Origin: Streptomyces luteogriseus
Lineage (GTDB): Bacteria; Actinomycetota; Actinomycetes; Streptomycetales; Streptomycetaceae
DNA length: 64,000 nucleotides
Assembly: GCF_014205055.1 (NCBI RefSeq)
Contig: NZ_JACHMS010000001.1
Coordinates: 2,108,001 to 2,172,000, forward strand
Reading direction: 5' to 3'
Position numbers and translations under genes: made by a program. Positions within the stretch are counted from its first letter, which is position 1. Each line of letters begins with the position of its first letter. Shown here piece by piece: positions 8,846 to 17,100 of the stretch. Under the pieces are notes generated by a model that worked only from the letters and a program-made list of their open reading frames with translations, had not been told where the DNA came from and searched no databases.

Positions 8846-9841
8846 TCAGAACGCCTTGCAGGCACGGAAGACGTGGGCGAAGGACGCCAGCGAGGCCTGC
8901 GGGCCGTCGAAGGCGACGTACTCCGGGATGACCACGTCCGGAGCCCACTTCTGCTTGTACGACAGCTGGGTCTGCGCCGGGTACAGCGCGGCCCCCTCGG
9001 CCCACAGGGCGTGCATCAGCCACTGGAACGCCGGGCTGTGGCCGTCGATCTCGTGGTCGGCGTCGAGACCGGTGAACGGGGTGAAGCCGAAGTGCAGCCA
9101 CTCGACGCCCTCCGAACGGAACACCTCGACGGCGGTCGCGTTGATGGCCTCCATCAGTCCCGGGGAGCCATCCGGGACGCGTCGGCTCAGGTCGTGCATC
9201 CAACCGGCCCGGCCGCCGTACACCGGCGAGTAGGAGATGTACGCCACGGGGCTGCCGTCGATGGTGCCGGTGAACAGCCGGCGGTGCGCCTGGGCCGGTC
9301 CGCCGATCTGGCCGACCAGGAACTCCAGTTGCTGGGCGCCGCCCTTGGAGCCGAGCCAGGCCCGGTCGATGGCGGCGATCGCGTCCTGCCGGTCGTCGGC
9401 GGGGACCTCCTGGACGACCAGGCCGTTGCGGCGGGCCCGGGAGATCTTGTTGCGCAGCTGCATGAAGCGGGTGCCGCGCAGAGTGAAGTCCGGCAGGCCG
9501 ACGGCCCAGGAGGCGCCGACCTGGTTGACGGTGAAGCCGCGGCGGGCGTAGTGCTCGGCGTCGGCACGCTGGAGCTGGATGCCGACCAGGGTGCGGCCCT
9601 CGTCGCGGACGTGCCGGCGGAAAGCCTCCAGGAGAGGGTCGTAGTCGTCGGGGGCGGTGAAGGGGCCGCCGAACTGGACGGCGAACCGGCCCGTGCGGCG
9701 GTACACGACGACGCCGTCGGCACCGGGCAGTGTGAAGACGTCATTTCCGCTGTTGAGGGCCAGGAACGCGCTTGGGTTCTCGCTTGACGTATGAGTGCGT
9801 ATCGCCTCGAGAACCGGGTTTTCCATGGCGGTCACGGTCAT
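8846..9841 (-). CDS. aminoacyl-tRNA-dependent transferase, MprF C-domain/VlmA-like
   Basis: A 331-residue soluble protein matching the DUF2156/LPG-synthase-C fold, two GNAT halves that transfer an aminoacyl group from charged tRNA. The recognisable parts are GTRFMQLRNKISRARRNGL (about residue 140), which corresponds to the conserved Arg-rich helix, then PVAYISYSPVYGGRAGWMHDLSRR and a HFGFTPFTGLD segment. It lacks the flippase membrane domain of MprF, so it probably acts on a small soluble acceptor. VlmA of the valanimycin pathway, a relative, moves serine from seryl-tRNA to isobutylhydroxylamine. With the SerRS at 2967 and the tRNA-like pair starting 176 bases upstream and divergent, the donor here is probably serine on that RNA. 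The ATG at 9841 has an AAAGGGG site. Confidence 0.85.
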   Translation of the reverse strand: MTVTAMENPVLEAIRTHTSSENPSAFLALNSGNDVFTLPGADGVVVYRRTGRFAVQFGGPFTAPDDYDPLLEAFRRHVRDEGRTLVGIQLQRADAEHYARRGFTVNQVGASWAVGLPDFTLRGTRFMQLRNKISRARRNGLVVQEVPADDRQDAIAAIDRAWLGSKGGAQQLEFLVGQIGGPAQAHRRLFTGTIDGSPVAYISYSPVYGGRAGWMHDLSRRVPDGSPGLMEAINATAVEVFRSEGVEWLHFGFTPFTGLDADHEIDGHSPAFQWLMHALWAEGAALYPAQTQLSYKQKWAPDVVIPEYVAFDGPQASLASFAHVFRACKAF

Positions 9842-9932
9842 TGTTTTCCCCTTTCGGGAGCGTTTTCCGTCGCCCCGAGTAGAGCATCGAGGGCAGGTGC
9901 GGGAAAAGACCGGACGGGAATTCTCGGATCGA

Positions 9933-9959
9933 GTCAGAGAAATGTCAGCGCTTTGTCAG
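9933..9959 (+). promoter_or_regulatory. SARP-type operator before the tRNA-like pair
   Basis: GTCAG occurs three times at exactly 11-bp steps (9933, 9944, 9955) on the plus strand. About eight bases after the last repeat a weak -10 candidate CAATGT (9970-9975) can be placed, which would start transcription about 35 bases before the first tRNA-like gene. The arrangement matches known SARP targets. The divergent transferase gene could share the site. Confidence 0.75.
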
Positions 9960-10016
9960 ACTTCCCTGCCAATGTTGTTCTCGTGAACGGCACGGGAGAC
10001 CGGAAGCCGGGAACGA

Positions 10017-10110
<94 letters not shown>

Positions 10111-10140
10111 GAAAACGGCCACGCACCAACGGCCGCGCAA

Positions 10141-10234
<94 letters not shown>

Positions 10235-10342
10235 TCGTCATATACGCTCCGGCACCCGCCTTCCGGCACGGCCCCGCCCCACCGGCCGCGCCGCCCCGGT
10301 GCCGCACGCACCGTCGGTGATCCCCCGCGCCGGCGGACACAC

Positions 10343-10386
10343 GCGCCCCGGCGCACCGCCCGACACTGGGCGGTGCGCCGGGGCGC
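10343..10386. terminator. 19-bp perfect hairpin after the tRNA-like pair
   Basis: A perfect 19-bp stem (10343-10361 with 10368-10386) surrounds the loop GACACT. It lies 110 bases after the second tRNA-like gene and 270 bases before the SARP start, so it insulates the regulator from the RNA transcript. No T-run follows. Confidence 0.8.
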
Positions 10387-10654
10387 AGACACGTCCGCAT
10401 CCACCACCACCCCCTTCCGCTTGACCTCTGTTGTCCGGCAACCGCACAGGTCAGCGCCCATGTCGGCACGACTCGGACTCGTTCAGAAAAAAAATACCTT
10501 CTCAAACGAATGATTCTGTGCCAGGATGTAGTCGGGAGGAAACCCCGGGACGGAAGCCGGCCGGGAGACGCCACGCGGCCTCGGCCGCAGAGACGGCCCG
10601 CCGCGACCGACCCCCCCGACCACTCTCTGCCGCACTGATCGCCAAGGGGGAAAC

Positions 10655-11449
10655 ATGCTGAGGTTCTCGATCCTCGGGGCACTGCAGATCCGCACCGCGT
10701 CGGGACCGGCCGAGATCTCCGGCGATCTGCAACGGACCCTGGTCCAGACGCTGCTGGTCAGCGAGGGCCAGTCGGTCTCCGGTGAAGCGCTGGTCGAGGA
10801 GATGTGGGGCGAGGGCGCCCCGGACAACCAGTCCAACGCCCTGCAGGCCCATGTCAGCCGGCTGCGCCGTAAGCTGCGCGGCCTCGAGCCCGACCGCACC
10901 ACCTCGCGCGTCACCATCCACCCCTCGGGCTACCGCCTGACGGTCAACGAGGGAGAGCTGGACGCCGCCGAGTTCGTCAGGACGGTCCGGCAGGCCGAGA
11001 CCCTCGGCTCGGGCTCACCTGAGGAGGCGGCCCGGTTACTGAGACAAGCCCTGGCCATGTGGCGGGGGCCGGTCTTCGGCGGCTTCACCGGCGGGACCCT
11101 GTGCCAGCTCGCCGGCGCCCGCTACGAGGAGTACCGCATGCGGGCCATGGAGCTCCGCTTCGACGCCGAGCTGCGGCTCGGCCGGCACGCCGCCGTCCTG
11201 GCCGAACTCGCCGAGACCCACACGAGCCACCCGCTCAGAGAACGCTTCTGCGAGCAGCTGATGATCGCCCTGTACTGCGCGGGCCGCCAGGCCGACGCCC
11301 TGGACGTGTTCCGCCGTATGCGCCGCCACCTCGCCGACGAACTCGGCATCGAGCCCTCCCCCGCGCTGCGGCAGGTCGAGAGCGCCATCCTGTCCCACGA
11401 CCCGGCCCTGTCCGGTGACGTGCGCACTCCCCTGCTCCAGCTCACCTGA
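10655..11449 (+). CDS. SARP-family pathway activator
   Basis: A 264-residue regulator of the AfsR/SARP group. Residues 1-95 form the OmpR-type winged helix (MLRFSILGALQIRT, NALQAHVSRLRRKL, GYRL), and residues about 96-245 form the bacterial transcriptional activation domain (ELDAAEFVRTVRQAE, FRRMRRHLADELGIEPSPAL). It has no ATPase or TPR extension. It contains a rare TTA leucine codon at 11036-11038, so translation should depend on the bldA tRNA and hence on development. The GTCAG-type 11-bp repeats at 8499, 9933 and 11471 are its probable targets. This makes it the likely activator of the transferase, tRNA-like, desaturase and carboxylase units. Confidence 0.93.
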   Translation: MLRFSILGALQIRTASGPAEISGDLQRTLVQTLLVSEGQSVSGEALVEEMWGEGAPDNQSNALQAHVSRLRRKLRGLEPDRTTSRVTIHPSGYRLTVNEGELDAAEFVRTVRQAETLGSGSPEEAARLLRQALAMWRGPVFGGFTGGTLCQLAGARYEEYRMRAMELRFDAELRLGRHAAVLAELAETHTSHPLRERFCEQLMIALYCAGRQADALDVFRRMRRHLADELGIEPSPALRQVESAILSHDPALSGDVRTPLLQLT

Positions 11450-11470
11450 CGCCACCGGTCCCTGCGCCGC

Positions 11471-11497
11471 GTAAGCGGCACGTCAGCCGCTGGTCAG
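11471..11497 (+). promoter_or_regulatory. SARP-type operator before the carboxylase operon
   Basis: GTAAG, GTCAG and GTCAG lie at 11471, 11482 and 11493, again exactly 11 bp apart. A weak -10 region can be placed near 11506-11513 (GGAACGAT), and the first gene begins at 11558. It shares motif and spacing with the sites at 8499 and 9933. Confidence 0.75.
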
Positions 11498-11557
11498 CAC
11501 TGCCTGGAACGATCCGGATCGGAAGTGGAAACCGCCCCCCGACCTTTGGAGAACCAC

Positions 11558-11989
11558 ATGACCACGAGCCAGTCGCCGGCCCGCGCCGTGACGACCCAGG
11601 GACGCGCGGAGGCCGCGCGTCCGTTACGCCTCTTCCTCGGCCTCGACGCCGTCGTGACCGGCGGCAACGGCCTCATCTACCTGTTCGCCGCCGGTCCGGT
11701 GGGGGACCTGCTCGGCCTCGACACCGGCTTCCTCCGCGGCATCGGCGTGTTCCTCACCGTCTACGGCGCACTGGTCGCCGTGCTGGCCAGCCGTCCGGTG
11801 CCGTCCACCACGGCCACCAAGGTGGTCATCGAGGCGAACCTGCTGTGGGCGGTCGCGAGCGTGGCCGCCGTGGTCTTCGGCTGGCTGGACCCGAACACCG
11901 TCGGCACGGTGTGGACCCCGCTCCAAGCGGCCGTCGTCGCGGCCTTCGCCGTGCTCCAGATGAACGGTCTGCGCCGGCTCGGCAACTGA
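11558..11989 (+). CDS. small integral membrane protein, unknown
   Basis: A 143-residue protein with an N-terminal polar stretch of about 25 residues and four predicted membrane helices (LFLGLDAVVTGGNGLIYLF, GIGVFLTVYGALVAVLA, VVIEANLLWAVASVAAVVF, PLQAAVVAAFAVLQM). The ATG at 11558 is preceded by TTGGAG; a longer start at 11525 is open but lacks a site. No catalytic motif is visible. It is the first gene after a SARP-type operator and is followed 24 bases later by the carboxylase gene, so it is co-regulated with precursor supply. Function unknown. Confidence 0.8.
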   Translation: MTTSQSPARAVTTQGRAEAARPLRLFLGLDAVVTGGNGLIYLFAAGPVGDLLGLDTGFLRGIGVFLTVYGALVAVLASRPVPSTTATKVVIEANLLWAVASVAAVVFGWLDPNTVGTVWTPLQAAVVAAFAVLQMNGLRRLGN

Positions 11990-12013
11990 CATCCCGTCCC
12001 ATCAGGGGGAGAC

Positions 12014-13558
12014 ATGAGGTCCCACGTCGCGGAGCTGGCCGGGATACGCCGCCAGGTGCTGGCCGGCCCGAGTGAGAAGGCGACGCGGGCGCAGCACGCC
12101 AAGGGCAAGCTGACCGCGCGCGAGCGCATCGGCCTGCTGTTGGACGAGGGCTCGTTCCGCGAGGTCGAGCAGCTGCGCCGGCACCGGGCGACCGGATTCG
12201 GCCTGGAGGCCAGGAAGCCGTACACGGACGGTGTGATCACCGGCTGGGGCACGGTGGAGGGCCGCACGGTGTTCGTCTACGCCCATGACTTCCGGATCTT
12301 CGGCGGTGCGCTGGGCGAGGCCCACGCCACCAAGATCCACAAGATCATGGACATGGCCATCGCGGCGGGCGCACCGCTGGTCTCCCTCAACGACGGCGCC
12401 GGCGCCCGCATCCAGGAGGGCGTCACCGCGCTCGCCGGCTACGGCGGCATCTTCCAGCGCAACACCCGGGCGTCCGGCGTCATCCCGCAGATCTCGGTGA
12501 TGCTCGGCCCGTGCGCCGGAGGTGCCGCCTACTCCCCCGCACTCACCGACTTCGTCTTCATGGTCCGCGAGACGTCGCAGATGTTCATCACCGGACCGGA
12601 CGTCGTCAAGGCGGTCACCGGTGAGGAGATCACCCAGAACGGCCTCGGCGGCGCGGACGTGCATGCCGAGACCAGCGGCGTCTGCCACTTCGCCTACGAC
12701 GACGAAGAGACCTGCATCGCCGAGGTCCGCTACCTCCTGTCCCTGCTCCCGCAGAACAACCGGGAGAACCCGCCCGCGGTGCCGTGCGACGACCCGCACG
12801 ACCGTCGCTGCGACACCCTCGCCGACCTGGTCCCGGCGGACGGCAACCGGCCCTACGACATGGTGGAGGTCCTCGAGGAGATCGTCGACGACGGCGAGTA
12901 CCTGGAGGTCCACGAGCGCTGGGCGCGCAACATCATCTGCGCGCTGGCCCGTCTCGGCGGGCAGGTGGTGGGCGTCGTCGCCAACCAGCCCCGGGTGCTC
13001 GCCGGTGTCCTGGACATCGAGGCCAGCGAGAAGGCCGCCCGCTTCGTGCAGATGTGCGACGCCTTCAGCATCCCGATCGTCACCCTCCTGGACGTCCCCG
13101 GGTTCCTGCCCGGCGTCGACCAGGAGCACGGCGGCATCATCCGCCACGGCGCCAAACTGCTGTACGCGTACTGCAACGCCACGGTGCCGCGGATCTCCCT
13201 GATCCTGCGCAAGGCCTACGGCGGCGCCTACATCGTCATGGACAGCCAGTCCATCGGCGCCGACCTCACCTACGCCTGGCCGACGAACGAGATCGCCGTC
13301 ATGGGCGCCGAGGGCGCGGCCAACGTCATCTTCCGCCGCCGGATCGCCGAGGCCGAGGACCCCGAAGCCATGCGGGCCGAGCTGGTCAAGGAGTACAAGG
13401 CGGAACTGATGCACCCCTACTACGCGGCCGAGCGGGGCCTGGTCGACGACGTCATCGACCCCGCCGACACCCGCGAGGTCCTCATCCGCTCACTGGCGAT
13501 GCTGCGCACCAAGCACGCCGACCACCCCGCCCGCAAGCACGGCAACCCCCCTCAGTGA
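12014..13558 (+). CDS. acyl-CoA carboxylase beta (carboxyltransferase) subunit
   Basis: A 514-residue biotin-dependent carboxyltransferase of the AccD/PccB family. It moves CO2 from biotin carried on an alpha subunit to acetyl-CoA or propionyl-CoA. Typical parts are GKLTARERIGLLLDEGSF, FGGALGEAHATKIHKIMD, the first oxyanion region GPCAGGAAYSPALTDF and the second LRKAYGGAYIVM. Full length, with no damage. The alpha (biotin) subunit is not in the window and is presumably the shared housekeeping one. Its epsilon partner follows. With malonyl-dependent KAS and PKS enzymes in the cluster, extra malonyl-CoA supply under SARP control is the likely purpose. Confidence 0.94.
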   Translation: MRSHVAELAGIRRQVLAGPSEKATRAQHAKGKLTARERIGLLLDEGSFREVEQLRRHRATGFGLEARKPYTDGVITGWGTVEGRTVFVYAHDFRIFGGALGEAHATKIHKIMDMAIAAGAPLVSLNDGAGARIQEGVTALAGYGGIFQRNTRASGVIPQISVMLGPCAGGAAYSPALTDFVFMVRETSQMFITGPDVVKAVTGEEITQNGLGGADVHAETSGVCHFAYDDEETCIAEVRYLLSLLPQNNRENPPAVPCDDPHDRRCDTLADLVPADGNRPYDMVEVLEEIVDDGEYLEVHERWARNIICALARLGGQVVGVVANQPRVLAGVLDIEASEKAARFVQMCDAFSIPIVTLLDVPGFLPGVDQEHGGIIRHGAKLLYAYCNATVPRISLILRKAYGGAYIVMDSQSIGADLTYAWPTNEIAVMGAEGAANVIFRRRIAEAEDPEAMRAELVKEYKAELMHPYYAAERGLVDDVIDPADTREVLIRSLAMLRTKHADHPARKHGNPPQ

Positions 13559-13590
13559 CGGCACGGCCGCCCCACAGTGACGGAGGTCCC

Positions 13591-13779
13591 ATGCTCACTC
13601 CCCCGCCCCCCATCCGCATCGAGAAGGGCCAAGCCACGGACGAGGAACTGGCCGCCCTCGCGGCCCTGCTGCTCAGCCGTGCCGCCCGAGCCGGCGTCGA
13701 CGCGCAGGCGTCCACCCCCGGCACCACCTCCTGGCGCCCCCACCCCTTCCACGCCCCGCACAGCTGGCAGACGCCCTGA
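13591..13779 (+). CDS. acyl-CoA carboxylase epsilon subunit
   Basis: A 62-residue protein beginning with the conserved IRIEKGQATDEELAALAALL of the actinobacterial epsilon family, which bridges and activates the carboxylase complex. The C-terminal WRPHPFHAPHSWQTP resembles the usual WR...GPGAWR-type end. The ATG at 13591 follows GGAGG. It is 32 bases after the beta subunit stop, the normal arrangement. Confidence 0.88.
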   Translation: MLTPPPPIRIEKGQATDEELAALAALLLSRAARAGVDAQASTPGTTSWRPHPFHAPHSWQTP

Positions 13780-13795
13780 GCGGTGACGCGCCGAG

Positions 13796-13837
13796 GCGCC
13801 GGACCGGCCCCTTCCCTCCGAGGGGCCGGCCCGGCGC
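13796..13837. terminator. terminator between carboxylase and NRPS operons
   Basis: GCGCCGG pairs with CCGGCGC, one mismatch, then CCGGCCCCT pairs with AGGGGCCGG around an eight-base loop; TT follows. It lies 17 bases after the epsilon subunit stop and can serve the convergent NRPS operon too. Confidence 0.8.
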
Positions 13838-13904
13838 TTCGGCGCACCCGTCTCCCGCCGGGACACGGGCGGCCCCGTTCGCCCGGTCTCGTGCCGCGGA
13901 CGGG

Positions 13905-14136
13905 TCAGGCCCTGGGGCTGACCACCGTGAAGGAGCTGTCGGCGCGCACCACGGCGTACTGGTCGGGGTAGTTGACCGACCGCAGCGACCTGGTGACGTG
14001 GGTGGGCAGGGTGACACCGCCGGGGGCGTCGAGACGAACGGGCTGGTCCCGCGCGTGGTCGGCGGGCTTGTCCGTGTCGCCGCCCGCGAGGCGCGCCGGA
14101 GCGGGGCGCACCTCGGGGTGGCGACACGGACCGGGG
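13905..14136 (-). pseudogene. remnant with AbfB-like C-terminus
   Basis: A minus-strand frame ending at 13905 encodes a tail VTRSLRSVNYPDQYAVVRAD. This resembles the start of an arabinose-binding AbfB domain (SVN-P-x-Y pattern), but the remaining domain repeats are missing. The part upstream overlaps the NRPS end in another frame and is not protein-like. It is probably a leftover of a secreted glycosidase gene cut off by the cluster. The similarity is short and judged by eye. Confidence 0.3.
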
Positions 14137-17100
14137 TCAGTCCCCGAGCGCGCCGCCGGTCTCGTCGCGCAGCAGGGCGACGTAGTCACGGGTCCAGCCC
14201 TCGATCGTGGTCCGGTCCCAGAGGTCGGCCGAGTACTCCACGAATCCCTGGAGCTGGTCCCCGGCCGGGACGAGGCCGAAGGTGAGTTCCGTGCGGGACG
14301 CGGCGGGGGCGAGGTCCTCGACGGCCGTGGTCAGCCCGGGCAGTTCGATCTCGGCGTCCAGAGAGTTCTGGTACGCGAAGCCGACGTCCAGCCGGTCCGG
14401 CACGGCCACGCCCGTGCGTTCCTGCAGCGCGGGGGCGATCAGGCGGACCGGCATGGCCTGATCCATGCACTCCACCGCCGTGCGGGCGACACGGTCCGTC
14501 AGGCCGGCGAAGGAACCGGCGACTCCGTCTCGCACGGGCAGCGCGAAGCCGGTGATCGTGCAGGCCAGCAGGGACTCGAAGGCGCGGCGTTCACGGTTGG
14601 CGTAGGAGACGTTGAACACGACGTCGGTCTGCCCCGACTTCCGCGCGAGGAGCCGGCCCAGGGCCGCCGCCGTGACCACGAAGGGCGTTGTGCCCCGCTG
14701 CCGCGCCAGCCGCTCCACGGCGGTCCGCACCTCGCCCGGCACGGTGAACATCACGGCACCGCCCCGGCCGCTCGCCTTCTCGGGCCGGGGCCGGTCCAGG
14801 GGCAGGCCGACGTTGAACGGCACTCCGTCGAGTTCGCGCAGCCAGAACCGCAGCTTGCGGGCGTCGGCGGCCTTGTCCGCCTGGCCCTGCTGCCAGCGGG
14901 CGTACTCCGCGGGTTGGCACGGCACGGGCGGCAGGGTGTGGGGCTCGCCCCGCACGGCGGCGCCGTAGAGCGCGGCCAGCTCCTTCAGCAGCAGGCTGAC
15001 GGACCAGCCGTCGCAGGCGGAGTGGTGCAGGACGAGGAGCAGGACCCAGGTGCTCTCGCCGGTGCGCAGGAGGCGCACGGCCATCGGCGTGTCGTGGGTG
15101 GGGTCGATCGGTGTTTCGGTGGCCTCCGTGCCGGCCTTGTCCAAGGCCGTCTGCCGCTCTCCGGCAGGCCGTGCGGTGATGTCCTCGACCGGCAGTTCCA
15201 CCGCACCGGGCCGGAGCACCTGCTGCTCCCAGCCGTCCCCGCTGGGGACCAGACGGGTCCGCAGTCCCTCGTGCCGCTCGACGAGGCCGGTCAGGGCCGT
15301 GCGCAGGGCCGTCACGTCCAGCTCTCCCGAGAGGGTGATCCGCAGGGCGACGTTGAAGACCTGGGGCAGGAGGTGTTCGGCGTGCACCTTGGCGAAACGG
15401 GACTGCTGAGCGGTGGCGGGTGCCCGGCGTTCCACCGAGCCGGGCCCTTCGCCGGACCCGGATCCCGGGCCCGACGACATCTCGCCCGCCGCCAGGGCCA
15501 GTTGGGCCGTCATGGCCCGCAGTGTCGGCTCCTGGTAGAAGCTCAGCATCGGGTAGTCGGTGCCGAACTCCTCCCGGACCTGGTTGACCAGCCGCATCGC
15601 GGTGATCGAGTGGCCGCCCAGGTCGAAGAACGAGACGTCGGCCGCGATGCCGTCCGCGTCGACGCCGAACTCGTCCGCCCACAGCTGCCGTACGCGTCGC
15701 TCGACGTCCGTACGGTGACCGGCCCGGGGCCCTTCGTCGATGGTGGTGCCCGGTCTGGTGGGGCTCGGGGCCGTGGTGACGAGGTCGGGCGCCGGCAGCA
15801 CGGAGCGGTCCAGCTTGCCGTTGCCCGTCACGGGAAGGGCCGACAGGACCCGCCAGGCACGCGGTACCAGGTACTCCGGCAGCCGGGCCGCCAGTTCCTC
15901 GGCCACGAGGTCGGCGTACGCCTGCCTGTCGTCGGCCGCTGTACCGATCGGGTCGGCGGGGACGGCGTAGGCCGCGAGGTAGGCCTCGCCGCGGTCGTTG
16001 CGGCGGGCCAGCACGGCCGCCTCGCGCACCCCGTCCAGGGCGTTGAGCACGCGGGAGACCTCTTCCGGCTCGACCCGGAAGCCCCGGATCTTCACCTGGT
16101 CGTCGGCCCTGCCGCGGAACTCCAGCGTCCCGTCACCCCTCCAGCGGACCAGGTCGCCGGTGCGGTACCGGCGGGCGTCCGGGCCGCCGAGCGGGTCGGG
16201 CAGGAAGCGCTCCTCCGTGAGTTGGGTGCGGTGCAGATAGCCGAGGGCCACGCCGGGGCCGCCGACGTACAACTCCCCCACCGTGCCGACGGGGACCGGG
16301 GTGCCGGACGCGTCGAGCACCCTCAGCCGTACGTTGTCGACCGGGCGCCCGAGCGCGATCGCGGCGGCGTCCTCGCCCTGCGCGGGTACGGTGTGCGTGG
16401 TGCACAGCACGGTGACCTCGGTGGGTCCGTACACGTTCACCGTCTCGTACGGCGCCTCGGGCCGCGGCCGGGTGCGCAGCACGTCGCCGCCGAGCAGCAG
16501 GTGGCGCAGGGGCGGCTGGTCGGCCGGGGGCAGGCGAAGCACTCGTTCGCCGAGGGCGGTGGGCAGGATCGAGAAGGTGATGCCCTGCTCGGCGTACCAC
16601 CGGGCCAGGGACCGCGGATCCCTTCGCAGTTCCTCGTCGGCGATGACGACCGACGCTCCCGCGGTCAGCGCCGGCCAGATCTCCAGGAGCGAGGCGTCGA
16701 AGCTCTGGCTGCACACGACGGCGCTGCGGTCGGCCTGGGTGAAGGCGAAGCGCCGGTGCTGCCATGCGCACAGGTCGACGACGCCGCGGTGTGCCACGAC
16801 GACGCCCTTGGGCGTGCCGGTGCTGCCGGAGGTGTAGAGGACGCAGCACGGGGAGTGGTCGTCGGGGAGGGACGCGACGCCTTGCCCGAGTGGTGCGGTC
16901 GCGTCCGGCGATACGACGGTCACCTGCCCGGGCAGCTTCAGGGCCGCCGCTTCCCCGCGCGTCGACACCAGCGTCCGGGCCCCGCACTCGGCGATGACCT
17001 GCTCGGCGCGTGCCCGGCCCAGGGAGGGGTCGAGCGGGACATAGGCGCGACCCGTCTTCAGCACGGCGAGCATGGCGACGACGAGGTCGGCGGAACGCGG

